This document shows positions 1 to 7,366 of a DNA stretch of 33,064 nucleotides, piece by piece. The stretch is from the NCBI GenBank assembly GCA_026984935.1, contig JALSRD010000101.1, forward strand, positions 1 to 33,064, written 5' to 3'. Source of the stretch: Desulfobacterales bacterium. Lineage in GTDB: Bacteria; Desulfobacterota; Desulfobacteria; Desulfobacterales; JALSRD01. Within the stretch, counting starts at the first letter, position 1; the number at the start of each line of letters is the position of its first letter. The notes beneath the pieces are model-generated. The model saw only the letters and a program-made list of their open reading frames with translations, was not told the origin of the DNA and ran no database searches. A program made the position numbers and the translations under genes.

Positions 1-140
1 AGTACGCCCGCATCAAGGACATTGTTCAGGAAAACAGCGTGCCCTGGAACGACCACTACCTCGACCAGGTGCCCATCGACGAGCTTTTCGGCCGTTCTGC
101 GGAAAAGATCGGCGAAATGATCGTTGGCGCCCGGCGCTAG
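1..140 (+). CDS. C-terminal fragment of an unrecognised protein (5' end outside window)
   Basis: Reading frame 3 is open from the window edge to a TAG at 138-140 and encodes 45 residues ending ...EKIGEMIVGARR. The tail is charged and looks like the end of a soluble protein. It converges on dapB, whose stop lies 50 bp away. No domain can be recognised from so short a tail, so no function is assigned. That it is a real gene end is inferred from the clean frame and protein-like composition. Confidence 0.5.
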   Translation, partial: YARIKDIVQENSVPWNDHYLDQVPIDELFGRSAEKIGEMIVGARR

Positions 141-189
141 CTGCGGGGAATCTGCAACGGTTTTGGAGCCGGCTGCCGGCCAGGCGGCG

Positions 190-1017
190 TCAACCCTTCA
201 GCACATCGATCATGCTGTACACTCGGCCCCGGATGCCGGCCGCGGCTTTGGCCGCCAGAAAGGCCGCGGCATCCAGCGTGCCGTCGGCATAGATGTCACG
301 GCCGTTGACATTGTGCCGGAACTCGAACAGCACGCTGCCATCCGCCGAGCGCAGGCGGTAGGTATGCCAGCCGTGCCCTGCCAGGTGCTCCGCCGGCACG
401 CCCCAGATGTTTCGCTGCCTTTCAGGATCCCTTTCCTTCTGAATCTGGGATACGGCGAAATCGAGACCCAGGCGGTTGAAGTAGGTGACCATGGCCTTGG
501 CCGTTCCGCTGGTATCGGCCTTTCCCTGTTGGTGGCTTTCCCGGATTTCGAGCGTATAGCCCTTGAAAAGGCCGGGAAAGTTGTCGGCGGCAAAGGCCAT
601 CATGGCCTGGAAACCCACGATCTGCTTGGCCATGTTGGGCGCAATGACGGCCGGCACCGCAGAGGCGGCAACGGTGTCGTTCAGTTTGCGCCGGTCGCCG
701 CCGGTGGTGCCCATCACGAAGGGCAGGCCCTTTTCGCAGAAAAAGGCCGCGTTGTCATTGACGGCCGAGGGGTGGGTGAAGTCGACGACCAGCACCGGCC
801 CGAACTTTTGCTTGATTTTTGCGACAGCCTCCCCGCGGTGGTTCGGCCGCACCAGTTCGAACGTCACGCCGTCGATATCGTGGGTGGCGGCGGAGATCTC
901 CGGGCCTGTCAGGACCATCGGCAGGACCTCGAAACGCTCGTCGGAAAGGGCATGACGGGCCACGGTAGCGGCCATGCTGCCCGGTATGCCGCTGATCATC
1001 AGGCGTATTTTTTTCAT
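190..1017 (-). CDS. dapB: 4-hydroxy-tetrahydrodipicolinate reductase, plant type
   Basis: A 275-aa cytoplasmic enzyme that reduces hydroxy-tetrahydrodipicolinate with NAD(P)H in the diaminopimelate/lysine pathway, supplying peptidoglycan precursor. The N-terminal nucleotide-binding segment is near residues 5-16. Two stretches match the plant-type subfamily (TIGR02130) rather than the E. coli type: MGTTGGDR at 102-109, and SHQQGKADTSGTAK at 161-174, where E. coli-type enzymes have a HHRxKxDAPSGTA motif. The C-terminal half (RHNVNGRDIYADGT, then VYSMIDVL near the end) also resembles my memory of the Arabidopsis enzyme. The start is supported by GGAGG (complement of 1024-1028) six bases upstream. 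It is the last gene of the plsB, murU-amgK, dapB operon, 27 bp behind its neighbour. Confidence 0.93.
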   Translation of the reverse strand: MKKIRLMISGIPGSMAATVARHALSDERFEVLPMVLTGPEISAATHDIDGVTFELVRPNHRGEAVAKIKQKFGPVLVVDFTHPSAVNDNAAFFCEKGLPFVMGTTGGDRRKLNDTVAASAVPAVIAPNMAKQIVGFQAMMAFAADNFPGLFKGYTLEIRESHQQGKADTSGTAKAMVTYFNRLGLDFAVSQIQKERDPERQRNIWGVPAEHLAGHGWHTYRLRSADGSVLFEFRHNVNGRDIYADGTLDAAAFLAAKAAAGIRGRVYSMIDVLKG

Positions 1018-1044
1018 TTTGCACCTCCGTTGGCTGCAGGGTTT

Positions 1045-2733
1045 TTATAAAGCTATGCGGTTGACGAGCTTGGCCAGCCGGGGCAGTGGATTGGGCGCCA
1101 GTGCACCCAGGCGCTGTTGCAGGCCCTTTACGGCCGCCGGGATGTGGCGTGCAAAGCCGGTTTTGCCCTTTACGCGGCTCAAAAAGGCGAAAGCGCCCAG
1201 CATCTGCAGATTCCTGGCCAGTGCACAAAAGGTGTAGCTTTGACCGAAGCGCACGGGATCGATGCCTGCCACCTCCTCCAGGCGGCGGACGGCATGGGAG
1301 AGCAGCGCCTGCTGCAGGCCGGGCGACAGGTCTACGTAGGGATCGATGAGCAGCGATGCCAGGTCGTACTGCAGCGGCCCCAGGCGGCCGGCCTGAAAGT
1401 CGATGAAAAAATAGTTCCCGTTGCGGTGCATGATGTTGCGCGACTGCATGTCCCGGTGCATGAATCCGGTGTGCGCAAATTCCAGTGCACCGTCGGCCAG
1501 GGCTTCGAATTCACGCCGCAGGCTTTCAAAATCCACCGACCATCCCATCCAGGCATTTAAAAAGGCCTCGGTGAAGTAGCGGCATTCCCGTTCCAGGATC
1601 AGGGCACGATCGTATGCCGGACCCTGAAAGGCCCAGGCCGGATCGAAGCCCCGGGCCCCGTTGAGGTTGAGGTCGATGGCCTGGTCGACGATGCGGCGGT
1701 AGATGGCAGCCACCGTCCGCGCACTGGCACACTGCCGGACCACCTGCTGCAGGTGCGTGTCGCCTAGATCCTCGCACAGCACCTGACCGGCAAAGGTGTC
1801 GGCGGCATAGATGCGGGGGACCGCGATGCCGCGACGGTGCAGATGGGTGCCGATTTTTACGAAGGCGGCGGCTTCCGACGGACGTTGCTGGGCGCAGATG
1901 CCGTGATCGACGCATATCAGACTGTGATTGGCGGATGCCAGGCGGTACCAGCGCCGGTCCGACCCGTCTCCAGAGAGCATTATGCGCCGCACGGGGGTCT
2001 GCGGAAGATACCCAAAAGCCTTTTTAAAGGCTTTTGGCACCAGGGCCTCATAAACCGCCCGGCGATACCTTGCGGGGGTGCCGATGTCCGTCCAGCGTGG
2101 GTTTTCTACCATGTAAGCGCGGATCCGCCGTCCGGCTGCAAGCAACCGGCGGTAAGCGTCGATGCTGCTGGAAAACCGCCCGGCGGGGATCCAGTCGAGC
2201 ACTTGGGGATCGAGCACCTGAATGCCGGTAAAGGCCAGGTAGGCCAGCGCCGGGTCGTGCTGCAGCACAGGTTGGCTGCAGAAATCCACCACGTGCCGCC
2301 GGTTGCGGACCAGCACCCGGTTGAAGGCCGGGCAGTCGTGCATCACCAGCGTAACCGGTTGGCGGTGCTGCAGGTGGAAGCGGTAAACACGGCTCAGATC
2401 GATATCGGTCAGGATGTCGGCGTTGATTACCATGAAGGGGCGCGCCCCGAAAAAGTCAGCGGCGTTTTTAATGGCGCCGCCTGTTCCCAGGATCGCCGGT
2501 TCCCGCCGGGTTTGCACCGGAATGCCGAACCGCCGCCGGCGGATGAAGGCTTCGATCTGGCCGGACAGGTGATGGGTGTTGACCATGACCGCCGTGCAGC
2601 CGGCCTTTTCCAGTTGTTGGATGGTGATCTCCAGCAGTGTGCGGCCGGCGACGGTAAACAGCGGTTTGGGAACATGCCGCGTGTACGGCTGAAGGCGCTT
2701 TCCGAAGCCGGCGGCTAAAATGAGCGCTTTCAT
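1045..2733 (-). CDS. Fused N-acetylmuramate-1-phosphate uridylyltransferase / anomeric MurNAc (GlcNAc) kinase (MurU-AmgK type)
   Basis: A 562-aa two-domain protein. Residues 1 to about 230 are a sugar-phosphate nucleotidyltransferase: LAAGFGKRLQPYT at 6-18, PKPL at 22-25, GTGGAI at 83-88 and the metal-site NADILTD at 104-110. Residues about 245-562 are an APH-fold kinase: catalytic loop HRDMQSRN at 426-433, metal-binding DFQ at 445-447 and QYDLASLL at 455-462. In Pseudomonas the equivalent MurU and AmgK are separate neighbouring genes that turn free MurNAc into MurNAc-1-phosphate and then UDP-MurNAc, bypassing de novo synthesis. Here one chain has both in the order MurU then AmgK. The gap to plsB upstream is 24 bp and a GGAAG sits before the ATG. 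Substrate specificity is inferred; other sugars (GlcNAc) are possible. NamZ nearby supports MurNAc. Confidence 0.82.
   Translation of the reverse strand: MKALILAAGFGKRLQPYTRHVPKPLFTVAGRTLLEITIQQLEKAGCTAVMVNTHHLSGQIEAFIRRRRFGIPVQTRREPAILGTGGAIKNAADFFGARPFMVINADILTDIDLSRVYRFHLQHRQPVTLVMHDCPAFNRVLVRNRRHVVDFCSQPVLQHDPALAYLAFTGIQVLDPQVLDWIPAGRFSSSIDAYRRLLAAGRRIRAYMVENPRWTDIGTPARYRRAVYEALVPKAFKKAFGYLPQTPVRRIMLSGDGSDRRWYRLASANHSLICVDHGICAQQRPSEAAAFVKIGTHLHRRGIAVPRIYAADTFAGQVLCEDLGDTHLQQVVRQCASARTVAAIYRRIVDQAIDLNLNGARGFDPAWAFQGPAYDRALILERECRYFTEAFLNAWMGWSVDFESLRREFEALADGALEFAHTGFMHRDMQSRNIMHRNGNYFFIDFQAGRLGPLQYDLASLLIDPYVDLSPGLQQALLSHAVRRLEEVAGIDPVRFGQSYTFCALARNLQMLGAFAFLSRVKGKTGFARHIPAAVKGLQQRLGALAPNPLPRLAKLVNRIAL
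2012..2037. repeat. Perfect inverted repeat at the MurU/AmgK domain joint
   Basis: Two perfect 12-base arms (CCAAAAGCCTTT and AAAGGCTTTTGG) are separated by TT. It encodes residues P233-G241 of the fused protein, exactly between the two domains. It lies inside the reading frame, which stays open across it. On RNA it would form a strong hairpin of terminator-like shape, but no long T run follows. Confidence 0.8.
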
Positions 2734-2757
2734 CGGGTACTTCCGGCACCTTTCGTA

Positions 2758-5451
2758 TCAGGATAAAAGCTGCAGGTAGCGTTGAATTTTCTGGTTGTAA
2801 TAGGCGATTTTTTCCGCATCGTTTGAGCTGGTGATGCCGTGGGCGTGGAAGTAGCTGGCGGCGTTTTCAAAATAGATCTTGGATAAAGCTTCCGGCCGCT
2901 GGATCTCGCCGCGTTTGTATAACTGGTTTCCGCGCGCCTGGATTTTCTTGATATTGATCCCTCCCGATGCATGTTTGGTTTTCCTGCGGCTGATGGCACC
3001 CAGAGCAACCCAGTAGGCTTCGAAATAGGTTTTCAGGAAGCCGGCCAGCAGGCGCAGCTTGCGCAGGCCGGCAGAGCTCAGGCTGTAGGTATCCGGCAGT
3101 GCCGGGTGGGGTGCCAGGATACTGTCGTCGATGAAAGCTTTGAGTGTCTTGCGCACGAACTGTTCGGGTGTCTTTTCCACATCATAGGCGAAATCGTTTT
3201 TGAAGAATTCCTCCAGAAACGTGTACCCGGCGTGCAGATCGGACGACGCGAAGTGGAAGGCCTCTTTTTCGAGAATTGCCAGCGCCGTGAACGCCGCGGG
3301 TATGAACAAGGCCACACAATTGTTTTTATAGTACTCCAGGAGAGCGCGCTTGTTTTCGACAATCCGGTAGGCGCTGTCGTCCGGTGGCGGTTTGGCGTTG
3401 TCCACAGCGCATTCGATGAATTTTCGCTGGATGTAGGCATCGATGACGCTTTGCGCGGCGCGCTCGGGGTCCATACGCAGCGTATCCGCCAGTGAAGCGC
3501 CACGCGCCTTGAGATATCTCAAGTAGGTTGCCAGGTCTTCCATCAGGCTGCTGCGGCTGAAATGGGGACGCGGCATGTTCAGCATGGCGGCGGCCACCAG
3601 GGCATGGGCCGTGACCACGGTCACGTTGTTGATGGCATTGATGACCCGGTAGCCGATGTTGCGCACCAGGGCATTTTGCTCCTTGGTGCTCATCTGGTCG
3701 AAGGGCTTGCTGCTTTGCGCCAGAATAGACTGCAGGCTGACGGGCTGGTGAAAGCGGATATAGATCCGGCCGTAGCGTTTTTTCAGGACCTTACGGGCCT
3801 TGATGACCTGGCGCATGCTTTCGGGTTCTTTTTTCCCGCCCTCCAGTTCGCGAAGGTAGGCGCTTTCTTCCAGCACGCGGTCGTAGCCCACGAAGATGGG
3901 GGCAAAGATCATGTCTTCGCAGGCGCCGTTTTTATAGGCGTTGATCAAGATGGAAAGCAGTCCGAGTTTGGGCAAAATGAGCTTGCCGGTGCGGCTGCGG
4001 CCGCCTTCGATAAAAAATTCGATGTTGAAGCCCTCTTCCAGCAGGCTGTGCATGTAGGCGGCGAACACCCGTGAGTATAAGACGGCGCCCCGGAAAGACC
4101 TGCGGATGAAAAAGGCGCCGCCGGCACGGAAAATGGGCCCCATAGGCCAGAAAGAGAGATTCTTGCCGGCGGCGATATGCGGGCAGGGCATGTTGTGGTT
4201 GTGAAAAACATAGGAGAGGATCAGGTAATCGATGTGGCTCTTGTGGCAGGGGATCAGAACCAGCGGTCCATGCTGGGAGGCGGCTTTGACACGGTCGAGG
4301 CCCTCGATGTTGACGCTGACGCCCTCGAACATCAGGTTGATGATCCAGCCCACGGCATTGGCCGCCACATCGATGAAAGCCGGGTTGTAGCGGGCGGCGA
4401 TTTCGTCCACATAGGCGGCCGCTTTCTTGCGTACTTTCTCGATGGGGGTCTGGCGGTTTTCAGCATGCTGGGCGATAAAATCCGCCAGCGGTCGGCTGGT
4501 CAGGATACGTTCCTTACGTTCCCACCCCGATTTGAGCACCGGCCCGGTAATGCTGCGGCGGTGGCGGTTGAGACGCCTCAGCACCCGGTTTCTCAGTGCC
4601 TGGGCGATATCGGCGGTGCTCTTCTCCTGGCCGGCTTCCGAGGCAAGGAATGCCTGGATGTTCAGCGGTTCGGCGATTTCGACAAAGACGCGGCCCGGAT
4701 TTTTAAACATGATGGCCACGCGCCTGAGTTTTCCGGGCCTCAGGCTGCTGCCGAAAATGGCATCCAGCAGATTCATGCGCGACCGTGGCGGCTTGTTGGT
4801 GAAAAACATCAGCAGCGGCACCAGGTAAACCGGGCGCTGCACGGCCGCCTGCAGCCGAACCAGGTATTCGGCCGGATCCTGCTGGGATTTGACAAAACGC
4901 CGGTAGATGCCCCCTTTTTCACCCAGTGCAAAAAACGCGGCGCGGTTGCTGAGCAGCGCCTCGCGGATGTATCCGGAGGCATAAGGATGCGGCAGTTTGA
5001 AATGTCTCAGGAAATAATAGCCCTGCGACAGGATAATGCGCAGCAGTCGCGACACCGGCTGCAGCATGATGAAGCGGAGATTGAGGCCGATTTCAGGGCC
5101 GGGCAGGCCTTTTTGCGGAAAACGGCTGTGGCAGAAAAAAAATTCGAAGTAGCTTTTGAACTTGGTGGTATAGACGATGATGGCATCTTCCGGCAGCGCC
5201 TTGACGATGCGGATCTGCTTTTCCTCTAGAGTGATGCCGGAGTAAAAAAGGCGCAGCAGCCAGGAGGTCAGAAAGCCGGTGCGCTCCGGCAGGCGGCAGG
5301 AAAAGTAATAGCGTTTGCCTTTGAGAAGCCTCAGCGTAAGACGCCGCAGCCGGTGCTTAAACGATTTCAGGAGTTTTTCTGTCATGGCAAAAGCGGCGTC
5401 GGACCCACCGGTATCGGGTGCCAGATTGCAGGAAAAGGTGTGTTGGCGCAT
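2758..5451 (-). CDS. plsB: Glycerol-3-phosphate 1-O-acyltransferase (PlsB family)
   Basis: An 897-aa membrane-associated enzyme that acylates sn-glycerol-3-phosphate at position 1, the first step of phospholipid synthesis. Acyltransferase signatures are clear: HKSHID at 403-408 (HX4D catalytic motif), the FRAGGAFFIRRSF block near 441-453 (glycerol-3-phosphate contact region) and EGGRSRTGK at 482-490. The protein is about 90 residues longer than E. coli PlsB (807 aa). The start is uncertain: the upstream ATG at 5451 has only a weak AGG, and an in-frame ATG at 5385 (MTEKLLKS...) gives a more typical N-terminus but also lacks a ribosome binding site. It heads the minus-strand operon with murU-amgK and dapB. 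Confidence 0.93.
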   Translation of the reverse strand: MRQHTFSCNLAPDTGGSDAAFAMTEKLLKSFKHRLRRLTLRLLKGKRYYFSCRLPERTGFLTSWLLRLFYSGITLEEKQIRIVKALPEDAIIVYTTKFKSYFEFFFCHSRFPQKGLPGPEIGLNLRFIMLQPVSRLLRIILSQGYYFLRHFKLPHPYASGYIREALLSNRAAFFALGEKGGIYRRFVKSQQDPAEYLVRLQAAVQRPVYLVPLLMFFTNKPPRSRMNLLDAIFGSSLRPGKLRRVAIMFKNPGRVFVEIAEPLNIQAFLASEAGQEKSTADIAQALRNRVLRRLNRHRRSITGPVLKSGWERKERILTSRPLADFIAQHAENRQTPIEKVRKKAAAYVDEIAARYNPAFIDVAANAVGWIINLMFEGVSVNIEGLDRVKAASQHGPLVLIPCHKSHIDYLILSYVFHNHNMPCPHIAAGKNLSFWPMGPIFRAGGAFFIRRSFRGAVLYSRVFAAYMHSLLEEGFNIEFFIEGGRSRTGKLILPKLGLLSILINAYKNGACEDMIFAPIFVGYDRVLEESAYLRELEGGKKEPESMRQVIKARKVLKKRYGRIYIRFHQPVSLQSILAQSSKPFDQMSTKEQNALVRNIGYRVINAINNVTVVTAHALVAAAMLNMPRPHFSRSSLMEDLATYLRYLKARGASLADTLRMDPERAAQSVIDAYIQRKFIECAVDNAKPPPDDSAYRIVENKRALLEYYKNNCVALFIPAAFTALAILEKEAFHFASSDLHAGYTFLEEFFKNDFAYDVEKTPEQFVRKTLKAFIDDSILAPHPALPDTYSLSSAGLRKLRLLAGFLKTYFEAYWVALGAISRRKTKHASGGINIKKIQARGNQLYKRGEIQRPEALSKIYFENAASYFHAHGITSSNDAEKIAYYNQKIQRYLQLLS

Positions 5452-6015
5452 GCCTGGAAAACGCGACAGAGGCTAACAGACCCCATCGGCAATTGCAACC
5501 TGAAAGTCGAAGGCCGCCGGCGGCCATACCCTCTGCAGTTGGGAGCAAAAGCGCCGGGGCAGAAAGGTTTTCTGAGCCGCGCCGCGGCCTGCGAAACAAC
5601 CCATGGGAATTGGCGCCTGCGGACATTTTCGTGGCATCCGGACAAGATAGCCGGGGTGCGGTTAATCCCGATTTTTTAGCTTGCGTTGCGCCAGATGATG
5701 TGGTATTGCCTCAAAAAATAAAATTCTGCTCTGGTAAGGTTGACCGGCCGCGTAAAAGACCCTTGTAAGACGTTCTGACGACGTTCCAATTTGGGGAAGA
5801 CGAGAAATCAGACCGCAGCACCAGAGGGCACTTCGAGGTTTGGATTTTGAGTCGGGTACCGAAATCGGGCGCCGGGGGGATGTCTGCCGGCGGTGTACGA
5901 CTGATGTGGTGCAAAGGGGCGGCTTCCGCCCGTCCGGTTCTGATCGCGTTTAGGTGTGAATCTACATTTCCTTAAGGATTATAACGCGTTAATAGTTAAA
6001 GGAGGATGATTTTTT
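5452..6015. other. 564-bp non-coding gap between divergent plsB and a small membrane gene
   Basis: Open frames here are short and lack protein-like composition or ribosome binding sites, so I call no gene. The gap holds a 14-nt self-complementary stretch, GGCCGCCGGCGGCC at 5512-5525. Just before the next gene it holds two small palindromes, CCTTAAGG at about 5970-5977 and TAACGCGTTA at 5982-5991. Promoters for both flanking genes must lie here, but none matches consensus well enough to place. Confidence 0.5.
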
Positions 6016-6300
6016 ATGAAAACGTTAATTGGTGGTGCGGTGGCAGCAGTTCTGGGTTTGATCGGTGTTTCGGTGTGGTTCAGCGAGTTCTTGCAGGTTC
6101 TGGCCGGCGTGGTTCCCATTATGCTGCTGCTCGGCGGCGGCCTGGCCCTTTATCTGGGTTTTGACGAACTTAAAGACACCTGGAAAAAGGACGAAGCACC
6201 CGCGGCAAACCCTGTTGACACAGATGACAGCGAAAAATATAAACAGGAAATCGACGACCTGAAAAAAGAAATCGAAACCCTGAAGGCCGAAAAAGCCTAA
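6016..6300 (+). CDS. Small membrane protein with C-terminal coiled coil, function unknown
   Basis: A 94-aa protein with two hydrophobic helices (about 4-22 and 27-47) separated by a short polar turn. A Pro/Ala/Asp-rich linker follows, then a charged heptad-like tail (about 70-94, repeats of DDLKKEIETLKAE type) that should form a coiled coil. The likely arrangement is a helical hairpin in the inner membrane with a cytoplasmic coil. A strong AAAGGAGG ends at 6005, ten bases before the ATG, and an intrinsic terminator lies at 6428-6456, so it looks like a well-expressed single-gene unit. I do not recognise the family. Confidence 0.82.
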   Translation: MKTLIGGAVAAVLGLIGVSVWFSEFLQVLAGVVPIMLLLGGGLALYLGFDELKDTWKKDEAPAANPVDTDDSEKYKQEIDDLKKEIETLKAEKA

Positions 6301-6397
6301 CCGTATCTGCTTGTTATAGCCCAAAAGTTTATTTGATCCGGAAATAAATCTTCGCCGACGCCGGCGGAGCCGGATGCGTCAGATATAAAGTATACGC

Positions 6398-6415
6398 GCC
6401 CGTGGGCCAACGGGC
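6398..6415 (+). repeat. Small hairpin upstream of the terminator
   Basis: GCCCGT and ACGGGC are perfect 6-bp arms around a six-base loop, 13 bases before the terminator hairpin at 6428. In the 3' untranslated part of the small membrane gene it may protect the transcript end. This is inference. Confidence 0.45.
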
Positions 6416-6427
6416 CTGGAGAAAAGA

Positions 6428-6456
6428 GCCCCAGCTTATTCCAAGCGGGGCTTTTT
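6428..6456 (+). terminator. Rho-independent terminator of the small membrane gene
   Basis: GCCCC pairs with GGGGC, then after one bulged A GCTT pairs with AAGC around the loop ATTCC, followed directly by five T. It is the clearest intrinsic terminator in the window. The A-rich left flank could let it work in reverse for the convergent RNase H gene, whose stop lies at 6475. Confidence 0.87.
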
Positions 6457-6474
6457 CAGTTGGCATAGGCGCTT

Positions 6475-7128
6475 TTACTGTCGCCGGCGAATGGCAGAGG
6501 TGGCCAGCTGATCCGCGCGCTCGTTGTCGTCGATGCCGGCGTGGCCTTTGACCTTGATCAGCCGCAGGTCCCTGAAATCCCGCATCTGGTTTTTAATCTC
6601 CTGTACGAGCTCCTGGTTGCGGCGGGCCTTCCAGCCGAGACTCAGCAGTCCGTGAGCGTAGCTGCTGTCGGTGAAAAGCCTCACCGGAAGATCTTTGCGC
6701 TGTACAGCGGACAAGGCCTGCCGAATGGCTTCCAGCTCGGCGATGTTGTTGGTGGCATGGCCGATGTAGCGGGAGATTTCCCGGACGCGGTCCTGGTAGC
6801 GCAGCACGACACCGATGCCCGCGGGGCCCGGATTGCCGGAAGACGCGCCGTCTGTGTAAATGCAAATGGCGTTGGGCGGTATGTTTTCGGCAGGGCGCTG
6901 TGTGGCCCGCCGGGCCCTTGAAGTTGCGGACGATTTGCCCGCTGCCGCTGCCGCTGCCTCCAGAGGCCGGATATTTGCGGGATTGACCCAGTATTCGTGA
7001 TCCTGTGTGAGCTGGTATTTGATCAACTGCCGGTTGCCGCGTGTCAGGGGACGACCCTGGTCGTCCGTCGCCAGCCAGACCTTGTTCGTTTTGAATTTGC
7101 GGCGTACCCAGTTGATTTTGCGGCTCAA
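6475..7128 (-). CDS. rnhA: Ribonuclease HI with an extra N-terminal module
   Basis: Cleaves the RNA strand of RNA-DNA hybrids. The C-terminal 145 residues are a standard RNase HI: YTDGASSGNPG, NNIAELEAI, FTDSSYA and DNERADQLA supply the four carboxylates (D, E, D, D) in the expected order. Before this is a basic module (start region KINWVRRKF, then KVWLATDDQG and YWVNPANIRPL) joined by an Ala/Arg-rich linker. I chose a TTG start at 7128 because GGAG (complement of 7136-7139) lies seven bases upstream and the conserved-looking text begins there. An upstream ATG at 7302 would give 275 aa, but the added residues look non-coding. The N-terminal module is not the classic hybrid-binding domain as far as I can tell. 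Confidence 0.9.
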   Translation of the reverse strand: MSRKINWVRRKFKTNKVWLATDDQGRPLTRGNRQLIKYQLTQDHEYWVNPANIRPLEAAAAAAGKSSATSRARRATQRPAENIPPNAICIYTDGASSGNPGPAGIGVVLRYQDRVREISRYIGHATNNIAELEAIRQALSAVQRKDLPVRLFTDSSYAHGLLSLGWKARRNQELVQEIKNQMRDFRDLRLIKVKGHAGIDDNERADQLATSAIRRRQ

Positions 7129-7366
7129 TGTATCGCTCCGGATTCCATATGCCCGGTGGTTGGGTTCGGCTTTTTGATGATTTCGCAAAAAGTCCGGATT
7201 TTTCGCTTGCGCAAGCCTGTCCGGCAGCCGTGCAACGTTGCGCCAAATCCCGGGAGCGCTGCCGCTTTGCTCCCCGAACGGCTTGGGGTGGTTAACGCGC
7301 AACGCTGTATGGCGCTTTGACCGAAACGTCTTGAAATCCGCTCGACAACGGATTTCTACGCGTCTG
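7129..7366. other. 238-bp gap between namZ and rnhA with two inverted repeats
   Basis: Both flanking genes are on the minus strand. A perfect 8-bp inverted repeat (GAAATCCG at 7333-7340, CGGATTTC at 7349-7356) lies ten bases after the namZ stop and could be a weak terminator or transcript-end hairpin, although no T run follows. A 12-nt palindrome GCTTGCGCAAGC lies at 7205-7216. No gene is seen unless rnhA starts at 7302. Confidence 0.45.

Noticed and set aside
2012-2037. Inverted repeat as a real transcription terminator inside murU-amgK
   Set aside because: The frame is open through it, both domains are intact and no long T run follows, so termination there is unlikely to be the main role.
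1837-2718. 293-aa open frame antisense to the MurU-AmgK fusion
   Set aside because: Composition is shadow-like and the opposite frame has two complete enzyme signatures.
4177-5229. 350-aa open frame antisense to plsB
   Set aside because: plsB carries clear acyltransferase motifs on the opposite strand; this is a shadow frame.
7129-7302. N-terminal extension of the RNase H gene to the ATG at 7302
   Set aside because: The added residues look non-coding, and the TTG at 7128 has a well-placed ribosome binding site.
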